From CBDFNN01 sp965250215 (GTDB lineage Bacteria; Bacteroidota; Rhodothermia; Rhodothermales; DATKEJ01): DNA of 64,000 bases. Where the stretch lies: the NCBI GenBank assembly GCA_965250215.1, contig CBDFNN010000004.1, positions 2,852,001 through 2,916,000 of the forward strand, read 5' to 3'. This document shows, one piece after another, positions 25,127-33,071 of the stretch. The notes beneath the pieces were generated by a model. It made no database searches and was not told where the DNA came from. It saw nothing but the letters and a program-made list of their open reading frames with translations. Position numbers and translations under genes: made by a program. Position 1 is the stretch's first letter. Every line of letters starts with the position of its first letter.

Positions 25127-26770
25127 TTAGGGTTTCGTCAGTGCCGTCACAAAACTCGACGTGCTCGTATTTCCATCAGGAGTTTGAAAAACTCTTACTA
25201 CCTTCAGTAAAAATGACTCTCCACTCTCGATCTTTTGATAGACGGTATCGAAGTCCTCAATATCATCGACTTTTTCTTTCTCGACCTGAATAATGATAAA
25301 CCTCTCTCTAAGATTAGCATCTTGATAGGCCTCGCTGCTTTGGACAACAGAAGATATCATCACACCAGAAATTTCGTCGTCACCCGTCAACCCTAATTCC
25401 TCGTTGTAATCACTAGGAAGATCTCTCAATCCAAGTCCAAGTTCCTTCATCATCGTTTCCGATGTCGATTCTTCCTCTTTCACCTCCTCTACTGGAAGCA
25501 TGTTTGCCACTTGTTCTTCCCTAGGTTTTAACTTAACCATCACTGATTCTAACTTCTCAGTATCTGCGTCGATGTATTTAATTTCAAGCTTCTCATCAGG
25601 CATTCTCGTACCAACTAGAGAGTAGATCTGATCAAATGCTGTGAGTTCTTTTCCATCAATCGAGACAATAACGTCATTGTCTTCCAAACCAGCTTCCGCT
25701 GCAGCGGATCCAGAAACGACTTGACGAATTCCGGCGGCTCCATTGTGGATGCCCCATCTCTTCGCCAGGGATTCTGTGATTGGCTCGGGATAGACTCCAA
25801 GACTGCCACGAGAAACCTTCCCGTCCTTGATGAGCTGCTTAGATACGCTCTCGGCAATATTGGATGGAATAGCCAAGGCAATTCCTTGATTGCCGCCCGT
25901 TCTGGAATAAATCATGTCGTTTATCCCAATGATCTCTCCTCGGAGGTTGACCAAAGGGCCACCCGAGTTTCCTTGATTGATGGCTGCGTCTGTCTGTATA
26001 AAGTTTTGAATGAAGGCAGTCCCTGATCCTGCGTTCGCTCCTGTGCGCCCTAGACCGCTTATTATTCCGGCTGTGACAGTATTGCCCAAGTTTTGGGACA
26101 AAGGTGAACCGAAGGCCATCACCCATTGCCCGATCCTGGCTGCTTCGGAGTTTCCGAATCTTAAATATGAGAGTGATTCATCAGCATCAATTTTGACAAC
26201 AGCAAGATCAGTACCTTCATCGGCACCGATAACTTTTGCGATGTACTCGTGACCGTTCTGCAGTTTGATATCAACAATTTCTGCACCTTCAACTACATGA
26301 TTATTGGTCAAAATATAGCCTTGCGGATCTATGATCACTCCAGATCCAAGTCCTGGGGCCAGTTTAGGTCCTTGATCATTTCGTAATTTAAAATCCTTCA
26401 ATTCATCAGGCACATCCTCCTCGTCTTGACCAGGAAACATCCGACGAAATTGATCCATGAAGTCACCCCCTCCCCCAGGGCCTTCGATTGCCTTTTGAAT
26501 ATTGATTTGAACTACTGCAGGATTGACCTCTTCAGCCACAGAGGCAAAAGCTTCCTCCATCGGAAGCATCCCGCGTTGCACGTCAACTTGAACCTCGTCC
26601 GCTTGGACTGGAGTAGTCACGTTATTTTCTCCACCAAGTAAGTTGGCACCGGCGGTAACAACAAACATTCCCGCAACAAATGCAAAAGCTAGCATGACGG
26701 GGATTGTTATAACATTTTTTCCTATTCGAATCATGTTTCTGCTTTTGTTTTGATTTTCTATTGTGTTCAA
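25127..26770 (-). CDS. degP: Do/HtrA family serine endoprotease with two PDZ domains
   Basis: 547-residue periplasmic protease-chaperone for misfolded envelope proteins. A hydrophobic N-terminal segment (about 19-42) acts as signal or anchor. The trypsin-like domain has His158 (LTNNHVVEGA), Asp188 (GTDLAVVKI) and Ser269 (GNSGGPL). PDZ1 (about 330-410) starts at SLGVYPEPITESLAK. A Glu/Ser-rich linker (about 418-440) leads to PDZ2 (about 443-540). The ATG at 26770 is the longest start; ATG at codon 13 (MIRIGKNV) would also keep the membrane segment. A hairpin and a heptamer array separate it from fumC upstream. An envelope-stress promoter would be expected but is not recognisable. Confidence 0.92.
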   Translation of the reverse strand: MNTIENQNKSRNMIRIGKNVITIPVMLAFAFVAGMFVVTAGANLLGGENNVTTPVQADEVQVDVQRGMLPMEEAFASVAEEVNPAVVQINIQKAIEGPGGGGDFMDQFRRMFPGQDEEDVPDELKDFKLRNDQGPKLAPGLGSGVIIDPQGYILTNNHVVEGAEIVDIKLQNGHEYIAKVIGADEGTDLAVVKIDADESLSYLRFGNSEAARIGQWVMAFGSPLSQNLGNTVTAGIISGLGRTGANAGSGTAFIQNFIQTDAAINQGNSGGPLVNLRGEIIGINDMIYSRTGGNQGIALAIPSNIAESVSKQLIKDGKVSRGSLGVYPEPITESLAKRWGIHNGAAGIRQVVSGSAAAEAGLEDNDVIVSIDGKELTAFDQIYSLVGTRMPDEKLEIKYIDADTEKLESVMVKLKPREEQVANMLPVEEVKEEESTSETMMKELGLGLRDLPSDYNEELGLTGDDEISGVMISSVVQSSEAYQDANLRERFIIIQVEKEKVDDIEDFDTVYQKIESGESFLLKVVRVFQTPDGNTSTSSFVTALTKP

Positions 26771-26800
26771 TGTAAGAGACTTTAAGCGGTAAATAAAGCA

Positions 26801-26836
26801 TGGAGCGACCCGTCTGGAGACGGGCCAACTCCACGT
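26801..26836. repeat. REP-like palindrome between fumC and degP
   Basis: CCCGTCT (26809-26815) and AGACGGG (26818-26824) form a perfect 7-bp stem with a 2-base loop, flanked by an outer TGGAG/CTCCA pair. Neither strand has a T-tract after it, so it is not a standard terminator. It may be a REP-type element, a site for mRNA processing, or part of the degP leader. Confidence 0.5.
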
Positions 26837-26906
26837 GCTCGTACTTGTGCACCACCACTAAAACAAGCCCTTATAGAACGGCGGAACCCGTGAAATTATT
26901 GCATCA

Positions 26907-26953
26907 GAGTGATGAGTTTCAAGTTACACACCACTCACGACACATCACTCTCC
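26907..26953. repeat. 7-bp repeat array, inverted pair, overlapping the fumC stop
   Basis: The left arm has three units, GAGTGAT (26907), GAGTTTC (26914) and AAGTTAC (26921). After a 5-base centre the right arm has ACTCACG (26933), ACACATC (26940) and ACTCTCC (26947), inverse in orientation. The right arm covers the stop codon (26945-26947) and the last codons of fumC, so the array may have grown into the gene end. It is the same GAGTTTC-like family as at 9.6, 12.9 and 31.0 kb. Confidence 0.6.
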
Positions 26954-28342
26954 GGGTAGTCCAGGCTCTGTCATCGCTCTGATGTCCAAGACATCTTTGA
27001 TTTCCTCTTCTGTCATCAATTTTTCCTCGAGCACAACCTGAATAACAGATTTTCCCTCCGCAGCCGACTTCTTAGCAACTTTGGAGGCTTTGTCATATCC
27101 AATCGATCTGTTGAGCGCTGTAGCAATTGAGGGGTTCAATTCGAGCAACTCTTTACATCTATCCTCATTGGCTTTGATTCCAGATAGACAATTTTCTCTG
27201 AAGGCATTCATTCCATTAGCCAAGATCGAAATGCTTTGCAACATGGCGTGGGCGGATACCGGAAGCATTACATTCAATTCGAAATTGCCGTGCATGCCAC
27301 TTACCGTTATGGTCTCTGTATTGCCGAAAACACGCGCAGCGACCATCATGACAGCCTCACTCATTACCGGGTTAACTTTTCCGGGCATGATCGAAGAGCC
27401 CGGTTGAATAACGGGTAACGAGATCTCCTTAAGTCCACTTGTTGGACCACTCGAAAGATGGCGTATATCATTGACAATCTTTACAAGTGCAACGGCTAAG
27501 GTTGAAAGGGATCCTGCTGTCGAGACGTAAGCATCCCTTGCTGCTTGCGCCTCAAAGTGATTGTCGGTTTCCTTAAAATCTACATCGGTCCATCCCGCAA
27601 CAGTGTCAGCGAAGGCGCTTGGGAAATCGGGATGCACATTGATTCCCGTTCCAACAGCGGTACCTCCTTGAGCAAGTTCTTCCAGCTCAATCGCGCATGA
27701 TGCTATTCTATTTTTGCATTTTCTTATTTGTGCAGCGTATCCTCCAAACTCCTGACCCAAACGGACCGGCGTAGCATCCATGAGATGGGTACGACCACTT
27801 TTGAGAACATGATCAAACTCGACGGCCTTTTTCTCCAGCTCGGATTGGAAAGATTCTAATGCAGGCATCAATTCTTCTTTAATTGCCATTCGTGCCGAAA
27901 TGTGCATGGCCGTCGGAATAGTGTCGTTGGAGGACTGAGACATATTCACGTGATCGTTAGGATGAACTAATTTCTCACCTAGCTTTCCCCCCATGATCTG
28001 CGTAGCAAGATTCCCGATCACTTCGTTTGTGTTCATGTTTGTCGATGTACCACTTCCGGTCTGGAAGATATCGATGACAAACTCCGAATCATGCTCACCT
28101 CGCCGAACGGCCTCCGCCGCTTTTGTGATGGCTTCAGCCTTGTCAGAATCGATCAAACCGAGTTCCAAATTAACCTTGCAGGCAGCTTTCTTGATGAGAC
28201 CAAGGGCTTCAATGAAACGGCGAGGAAATCGCATTTCACTGATGGGGAAATTATCTACTGCCCTTTGTGTCTGAGCCCCATATAGAGCTTCTGATGGGAC
28301 TTTGACTTCTCCGAGAGAATCGGATTCAATGCGATGACTCAC
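26945..28342 (-). CDS. fumC: fumarate hydratase, class II
   Basis: 465-residue iron-independent fumarase (fumarate to malate, TCA cycle), aspartase/fumarase superfamily. It starts with RIESDSLGEVKVPSEALYGAQTQRAV. The conserved blocks are GSGTSTNMNTNEVI, HPNDHVNMSQSSND (catalytic His), GRTHLMDATPVRLGQEF, GGTAVGTGIN, and the signature GSSIMPGKVNP near residue 318 with the catalytic Ser loop. No deletions are seen relative to the E. coli enzyme (467 residues). It is divergent from panC across a 134-base upstream region. The final codons overlap a heptamer repeat array. Confidence 0.96.
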   Translation of the reverse strand: MSHRIESDSLGEVKVPSEALYGAQTQRAVDNFPISEMRFPRRFIEALGLIKKAACKVNLELGLIDSDKAEAITKAAEAVRRGEHDSEFVIDIFQTGSGTSTNMNTNEVIGNLATQIMGGKLGEKLVHPNDHVNMSQSSNDTIPTAMHISARMAIKEELMPALESFQSELEKKAVEFDHVLKSGRTHLMDATPVRLGQEFGGYAAQIRKCKNRIASCAIELEELAQGGTAVGTGINVHPDFPSAFADTVAGWTDVDFKETDNHFEAQAARDAYVSTAGSLSTLAVALVKIVNDIRHLSSGPTSGLKEISLPVIQPGSSIMPGKVNPVMSEAVMMVAARVFGNTETITVSGMHGNFELNVMLPVSAHAMLQSISILANGMNAFRENCLSGIKANEDRCKELLELNPSIATALNRSIGYDKASKVAKKSAAEGKSVIQVVLEEKLMTEEEIKDVLDIRAMTEPGLPGE

Positions 28343-28476
28343 TGCGATGGCTTTTGTTATGACGGTGGGAGCTAATTAGAATGACAATATAAGATCGGCG
28401 CACTTGGAACGACCACTTTGAATTCCAAGTACTGAATTGAAGTCTTCTATCAATTCCATGTATCACAAATTTGACG

Positions 28477-29358
28477 ATGAAATTAAATAAAGTCATTCGA
28501 TCAGCTGATGAAATGACGGAGACTTCTTTCACCCATCATGACGCTGGTGAACTTGTAGCGCTCGTGCCGACAATGGGCGCCTTGCATGCTGGTCACCTTT
28601 CACTGGTAGAGGAGGCCAACAAACACGCTGATCGAGTCATTCTCTCGATCTATGTTAACCCCACTCAGTTCTCTCCTAATGAGGATCTCGGATCCTATCC
28701 GCGAGATCTCGAAAAAGATATTGAGTCTCTCAAATCTGTTGGCGGCGTTGACTACATCTTTCGTCCTAGCAATGATCAGATTTACGATCTCAACCACGCG
28801 ATTTGGATTCAACCTGATGGTCTAGACAAGGTCCTATGTGGTAGATATAGACCCAATCATTTTCGAGGGGTTTGTACAATTGTTTACAAACTGTTTTTGA
28901 TATGCATACCTCACGTCGCCATTTTTGGAAAGAAGGACGCTCAGCAATTCATAATCATCAAAGCGATGGCTAGAGACCTCATGATAGATGTAGAGATCCT
29001 TGGACTAGAGACCGTAAGGGAGAAAGACGGCCTAGCCATGTCTTCTAGAAATGCTTATTTGAGCGAAAAGGAGCGCAAAAGTGCTCCCATTTTGCAACAA
29101 GCACTTCGCGTTGCTCGCGCTGAGATTGAAAGAGGGGAACGGAGTATTGAACGCCTTGTTGGAAACATCCGAAATTTACTAAAGAGTGTCGATGAAGCCG
29201 AAATTCAATATGTGGAAGCGGTAGATTCGATGACCCTAGACCCAATTGAATCTCTCCTAAGTGGTCAAGAGATTCTTATCGCAATGGCTGTCTATTTTGG
29301 CAAAACGAGGCTGATAGACAATGCATTTATCGAGGTGCCAATGGCATCGCAACAATAA
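28477..29358 (+). CDS. panC: pantoate--beta-alanine ligase (pantothenate synthetase)
   Basis: 293-residue ligase that joins pantoate and beta-alanine with ATP to form pantothenate, the coenzyme A precursor. PTMGALHAGHLSLVEEA carries the nucleotidyl-transferase HIGH-like motif (HAGH). Next are ILSIYVNPTQFSPNEDL, the LCGRYRPNHFRGVCTIVYKL block, and AIFGKKDAQQFIIIKAMARDL (KMSKS-equivalent region nearby). GLAMSSRNAYLS is also conserved. I chose ATG 28477 over an in-frame TTG two codons upstream. The stop overlaps the panD start as TAATG, so the two steps of pantothenate synthesis are translationally coupled. Confidence 0.95.
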   Translation: MKLNKVIRSADEMTETSFTHHDAGELVALVPTMGALHAGHLSLVEEANKHADRVILSIYVNPTQFSPNEDLGSYPRDLEKDIESLKSVGGVDYIFRPSNDQIYDLNHAIWIQPDGLDKVLCGRYRPNHFRGVCTIVYKLFLICIPHVAIFGKKDAQQFIIIKAMARDLMIDVEILGLETVREKDGLAMSSRNAYLSEKERKSAPILQQALRVARAEIERGERSIERLVGNIRNLLKSVDEAEIQYVEAVDSMTLDPIESLLSGQEILIAMAVYFGKTRLIDNAFIEVPMASQQ

Positions 29359-29762
29359 TGAACATGACTCTTACCTTAGTAAAAGGCAAGATCCACCGCG
29401 CAACTGTAACACAAGCAGACCTCCTCTATGAAGGCTCCATATCTATTGACTTAGATTTGATGGATGCAGCTGGAATTCTTTCCTTCGAGCGAGTTCAGGT
29501 TGTCAACGCAAACAATGGAGAAAGACTCGAGACCTACGCCATACCAGCCCCGAAAGGTAGTGGGATTATTTGCCTGAATGGACCCGCCGCGCGGAAATGC
29601 GCTCCAGGCGACATCGTTGTAATCATGGCTTACGCTGAAATGTCAGTCAAAATGGCCGAGACCTACGAGCCTACGATCGTCCGAGTCAATGAAAAGAACG
29701 AAATCAAAGAAGTCTTTCAGAAGTCAATTCAGTTCTCGCTTGACCAATTTAAGAATGATTAA
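29358..29762 (+). CDS. panD: aspartate 1-decarboxylase proenzyme
   Basis: 134-residue pyruvoyl enzyme that makes beta-alanine from aspartate, feeding PanC next door. YEGSISIDLDLMDAAGI contains the Gly-Ser self-cleavage site. Lys and Tyr residues of the active site (GKIHRATVT, LLYEG) and NNGERLETYAI, GDIVVIMAYAEM are conserved. Starting from the second ATG (29364) would put the cleaved Ser at position 25, exactly as in E. coli; from 29358 it is residue 27. The ATG at 29358 overlaps the panC stop. The 3' end overlaps the next gene by 8 bases. Confidence 0.95.
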   Translation: MNMTLTLVKGKIHRATVTQADLLYEGSISIDLDLMDAAGILSFERVQVVNANNGERLETYAIPAPKGSGIICLNGPAARKCAPGDIVVIMAYAEMSVKMAETYEPTIVRVNEKNEIKEVFQKSIQFSLDQFKND

Positions 29763-30603
29763 AAGTGTAGGTGTAGTTGGAGCAGGCACGATGGGCAATG
29801 GAATTGCTCATGTTTGTGCTCAATCTGGCTATGACGTCCATCTTGTTGATCTGAGTCTAGAACAACTAGATAAAGGACTCGCTACTATTTCCAAAAACTT
29901 AGATAGACAGCTATCTAAGGACCGAATATCTGCATCGGACAAAGAGAATACTCTTGGTAGAATTCAAAGCTCTCAGTCTTTAGAGGATTTGAAAGACTGC
30001 GATTTCGTAATCGAGGCGGCATCAGAGAATCCGAAGATTAAAGCAGATATTTTCAAGCAACTTTCTGAGGTCTGCTCAGAGGATTGCATTCTGTCTTCGA
30101 ATACCTCATCGATCTCACTGACTAAGATTGCTTCCGTGACCTCTCGTCCAGACCGTGTGATTGGGATGCACTTTTTCAATCCGGTTCCAGTAATGAAGCT
30201 GGTTGAAATGGTCGTTGGGCTACAGACATCGGAATCTGTTGTCAAAAAAACGTTAGCTTTTGCTAAGCAACTTGGAAAAACGCCTGTCACAGTTCAGGAT
30301 TCTCCCGGCTTTGTTTCGAATCGAATTCTTATGCCGATGATAAATGAAGCAGTGTTTTGTTTGTCGGAAGACATTGCCAGCAAGGAAGATATTGACACCG
30401 TTATGAAATTAGGCATGGCGCATCCAATGGGCCCGCTTGCCCTGGCCGACCTAATCGGACTTGATGTTTGTCTGTACATAATGGAGGTCTTACATTCCGA
30501 ATTTGCCGATTCAAAGTATCGGCCCTGTCCCTTGCTCAAGAAAATGGTAGCTTCAGGGCAATTAGGACGAAAATCCGGCAAAGGCTTCTACGATTACCCC
30601 TGA
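29755..30603 (+). CDS. 3-hydroxyacyl-CoA dehydrogenase (3-hydroxybutyryl-CoA dehydrogenase type)
   Basis: 282 residues. It would oxidise 3-hydroxyacyl-CoA to 3-ketoacyl-CoA with NAD, or run in reverse with NADPH. The N-terminal Rossmann motif is VGVVGAGTMGNGIAHVCAQS. Further blocks are DFVIEAASENPKIKADIFKQL, SNTSSISLTKIA, GMHFFNPVPVMKLVEMV (catalytic His), TPVTVQDSPGFVSNRIL, and LADLIGLDVCLYIMEVL. The C-terminal GKGFYDYP is diagnostic. A much longer in-frame opening exists upstream, but ATG 29755 begins right at the Rossmann strand and overlaps panD by 8 bases (coupling). Its role next to panCD is not obvious. Confidence 0.92.
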   Translation: MIKSVGVVGAGTMGNGIAHVCAQSGYDVHLVDLSLEQLDKGLATISKNLDRQLSKDRISASDKENTLGRIQSSQSLEDLKDCDFVIEAASENPKIKADIFKQLSEVCSEDCILSSNTSSISLTKIASVTSRPDRVIGMHFFNPVPVMKLVEMVVGLQTSESVVKKTLAFAKQLGKTPVTVQDSPGFVSNRILMPMINEAVFCLSEDIASKEDIDTVMKLGMAHPMGPLALADLIGLDVCLYIMEVLHSEFADSKYRPCPLLKKMVASGQLGRKSGKGFYDYP

Positions 30604-30619
30604 ATACCTATTTTCCACC

Positions 30620-31015
30620 ATGGACAAATTTAAAACTGACAAGGATTGGGGAAAGCTTGCCCGCTGGCTTCAAACAAACCCATCGACGAGACACCAGGCC
30701 GATCTTGACAACTGGCTTGCACTAGCAGATGAGAACGAAGCCGCCTATAACATTTGGCGGCAAACGAAGCTATCATCTAGAACAGCCGATAGCGGTGCCC
30801 CTACCATTGAGGACATCTGGCCCGATCTAAAGGAAGAGCTCGGAATTCATAGAAAAAAAACAAGAAAGAAATCGAAAAGTAGGTCGTCCAAACGACGCTC
30901 GTCAGGAACTGCTATCTTTGGTTCTGCTTGGTTTGTGGCCCTAGCTGCAATGGCTGGCCTAACTCTTCTAGTATTATTCCTTCGGGTCATGAGAGGAACC
31001 ATCGGTTTCTACTAA
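30620..31015 (+). CDS. small membrane protein with a FecR N-terminal-type (DUF4880-like) domain
   Basis: 131 residues. About 1-50 (DKDWGKLARWLQTNP ... WLALADENEAAYNIWRQTK) resemble the cytoplasmic helical domain at the start of FecR anti-sigma factors. A basic, Ser/Lys/Arg-rich linker (about 78-97) follows, then one transmembrane helix (about 100-122, WFVALAAMAGLTLLVLFL). The protein stops there, without the periplasmic FecR domain. It lies 17 bases after the dehydrogenase gene and may share its transcript. It could be a reduced anti-sigma factor, but no full-length sigma partner is adjacent, so its function is open. Confidence 0.6.
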   Translation: MDKFKTDKDWGKLARWLQTNPSTRHQADLDNWLALADENEAAYNIWRQTKLSSRTADSGAPTIEDIWPDLKEELGIHRKKTRKKSKSRSSKRRSSGTAIFGSAWFVALAAMAGLTLLVLFLRVMRGTIGFY

Positions 31016-31023
31016 GAAGGTTA

Positions 31024-31044
31024 GAGTTTCGAGTGCCGAGTAGG
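31024..31044 (+). repeat. short 7-bp repeat array (3 units)
   Basis: GAGTTTC, GAGTGCC and GAGTAGG follow one another without a gap, just after the stop of the FecR-N-like gene. The 21-base run nearly matches the run at 12949-12969, so it is a dispersed copy of the heptamer family. The rest of the 109-base convergent spacer shows no obvious structure. Confidence 0.55.
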
Positions 31045-31124
31045 ATTGATCCTATTGAGGACTTTCAACTGAGTTCGCTAACATTTCTGACCAAGCTACG
31101 GTCAATACCCAAGAATTTTGAGAA

Positions 31125-32078
31125 TTAAGATTGGCTGTTCTCGTAAGCATCTATAATCATTCTAACGAGATGATGCCTTACCACATCGTTGCTGCTAAAT
31201 TCGACAAACTCGATTCCTTCAATGTGATCCAAGACGCGTTGGGCATCGCCAAGTCCACTTTTTTGATGGGAAGGTAAATCAGTCTGTGTCATGTCCCCCG
31301 TTATAATCGCCTTGGAGTTCTGACCGAGTCGAGTCAAGAACATCTTCATTTGAATTGAAGTGGCGTTTTGAGCCTCGTCAAGTATTACAAAAGAATCGTT
31401 CAATGTTCGACCTCTCATGTAGGCAAGTGGTACTATTTCGACAGTATTGTTGTCAAATAACATTCGCAGTTTTTCTGGAGGAATCATGTCTCGGAGAGCA
31501 TCATAGAGAGGCGTGAGATAGGGGTCGACTTTCTCTTTTAGGTCACCAGGTAAAAAACCAAGGCTCTCCCCTGCTTCAACCGCTGGACGAGACAATACTA
31601 TCTTGTTAACACGCTTGCTCTTTAAATGAGAAACAGCAATGGCGACAGCGAGGTAGGTCTTTCCAGTTCCTGCAGGCCCTATTGCAAAGCATACGTCCGA
31701 TTTTAGAGACGCTTCATAAAGCGCGACTTGACCGGGAGTTTTTGGCTTGATCTGGCCAACACTCGGAGAGTTGACTATGACAACATCAGGAGAATGAGAA
31801 ACAAGTTTTTCAGGTTCATCTCTCTTTACAAGGGAAAGAACGGTGTCTACATCATTTGCTGTGAGATGGGTGTTCCTAGCTAGAAGAGAAACTAATTCAC
31901 CGATCACCTCCTCTACTTTTCCGACCTCTTTCTCACTACCCTTCAGGACTATTGTGTCGCCACGGGCGATCAAAGTAGTTTCTTGGAAGGTGGACTCTAT
32001 GCGCTTTAAATGGGTGTCGTTTGAGCCGTAAAGCAGCAAAGGCTCAACGCTTTTGATAGTAAGTGACTTTTCGACCAA
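31125..32078 (-). CDS. phoH: PhoH-family ATPase
   Basis: 317-residue cytoplasmic P-loop protein. PhoH-like proteins (YbeZ group) bind ATP and are linked to RNA metabolism, often with the endonuclease YbeY. The N-terminal KH-like part (about 1-110) is followed by the PhoH ATPase domain, with Walker A GPAGTGKTYLAVA near residue 135, SRPAVEAGESLGFLPGDLKEK, and FVILDEAQNATSIQMKMFLTR (Walker B plus sensor). ITGDMTQTDLP and the C-terminal HHLVRMIIDAYEN complete it. ybeY is not in the window. It is divergent from dapF, with 124 bases between starts. Confidence 0.93.
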   Translation of the reverse strand: MVEKSLTIKSVEPLLLYGSNDTHLKRIESTFQETTLIARGDTIVLKGSEKEVGKVEEVIGELVSLLARNTHLTANDVDTVLSLVKRDEPEKLVSHSPDVVIVNSPSVGQIKPKTPGQVALYEASLKSDVCFAIGPAGTGKTYLAVAIAVSHLKSKRVNKIVLSRPAVEAGESLGFLPGDLKEKVDPYLTPLYDALRDMIPPEKLRMLFDNNTVEIVPLAYMRGRTLNDSFVILDEAQNATSIQMKMFLTRLGQNSKAIITGDMTQTDLPSHQKSGLGDAQRVLDHIEGIEFVEFSSNDVVRHHLVRMIIDAYENSQS

Positions 32079-32202
32079 TACGGATCTCGTTGAAACGGTA
32101 AATAGAACTGTTGAGTAATATAAGAACAGAAATAGGAATGGAAAGATCGCACATTGGCATCAGACAGTTTTTTAATCAGGAAGGCTCGCAGACCAGATTT
32201 TA

Positions 32203-33036
32203 ATGAAGAAAAAATTGATAATAGAATTTGTCAAGATGCATGGGGCTGGGAACGACTTTATCATGATTGATAATCGATTTTTGTACTTGAGCGAAGTCGA
32301 GCTGACTCAAATTGCCAACAAATACTGTCCCAGACATTTTGGAGTAGGCGCAGATGGCTTAATTGCCTTATCAAGACCACAGTCAGAAGAAGCTGACTTC
32401 AAAATGGATTATTTCAACACGGATGGAAGCCGAGGCGAGATGTGTGGAAATGGCGCGAGGTGTCTCGTTCGATTTGCGAACGATTCCGGCATTAAAAAAG
32501 AAAAAATGGCCTTTGAATCAGACATAGGCCTGTGTGTCGGAAGTATCCAGACTGACGATATCAATGTAGTGCAGGTAACGTTGCCAATAACGCAGGAGCT
32601 GGAATTAAATTACCAGTTGTCTGATGTACACAATCACACGTTTACATCTATCCATTTCGCCGTGGTCGGTGTTCCACACATCGTTGGCCTAGTCAAGGAT
32701 TTGGCTTTACAAGACCTTGATGCTATCGGTCGATCTGTCAGGAATGATTCGTCTTTGCCAGTCGGCGCGAATGTTAATTTTGTTCAGACGGATCGAGAGC
32801 GGGGTAAATTCAATGTCCGTACTTACGAGCGTGGAGTGGAAGCTGAGACGAAGGCATGTGGCACAGGAGCCATTGCGGTGGCCATAGTCATGAACAGACT
32901 GCAGCCAGGTTTTTCAAGTAATCCTGCTCACATTTCCATGCCGGGTGGTGAGTTGGAAGTTCAATTGGAGTCTGAGAAGCAAGTTAGACTCAGTGGTCCC
33001 GTCCAAAAAATATTTAGAGGGACCTTCGAGTTCTGA
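32203..33036 (+). CDS. dapF: diaminopimelate epimerase
   Basis: 277-residue PLP-independent racemase that turns LL- into meso-diaminopimelate for lysine and peptidoglycan. The two catalytic Cys are present: first half GSRGEMCGNGARCLV (near residue 80), second half TKACGTGAIAVAIV (near residue 218). MHGAGNDFIMIDNR at the N-terminus and GRSVRNDSSLPVGANVNFV are also standard. The start is ATG 32203. It is convergent with the PpiD-like gene; a shared A/T-rich inverted repeat lies between the two stops and may end both transcripts. Confidence 0.95.
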   Translation: MKKKLIIEFVKMHGAGNDFIMIDNRFLYLSEVELTQIANKYCPRHFGVGADGLIALSRPQSEEADFKMDYFNTDGSRGEMCGNGARCLVRFANDSGIKKEKMAFESDIGLCVGSIQTDDINVVQVTLPITQELELNYQLSDVHNHTFTSIHFAVVGVPHIVGLVKDLALQDLDAIGRSVRNDSSLPVGANVNFVQTDRERGKFNVRTYERGVEAETKACGTGAIAVAIVMNRLQPGFSSNPAHISMPGGELEVQLESEKQVRLSGPVQKIFRGTFEF

Positions 33037-33042
33037 AAGGGA

Positions 33043-33071
33043 ATTTATTCAGTCTGAGCTACTGAATAAAT
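33043..33071. terminator. inverted repeat between convergent dapF and PpiD-like genes
   Basis: Perfect 11-bp inverted repeat ATTTATTCAGT (33043-33053) / ACTGAATAAAT (33061-33071) with a 7-base loop. It covers the last codons and stop of the minus-strand gene. The stem is A/T-rich and has no long T-tract, so it may be a weak bidirectional terminator or a convergent-transcript boundary. Confidence 0.5.

Noticed and set aside
29689..29754. 22-codon upstream extension of the 3-hydroxyacyl-CoA dehydrogenase
   Set aside because: It is the alternative frame of the panD 3' end; the Rossmann fold begins right after ATG 29755.
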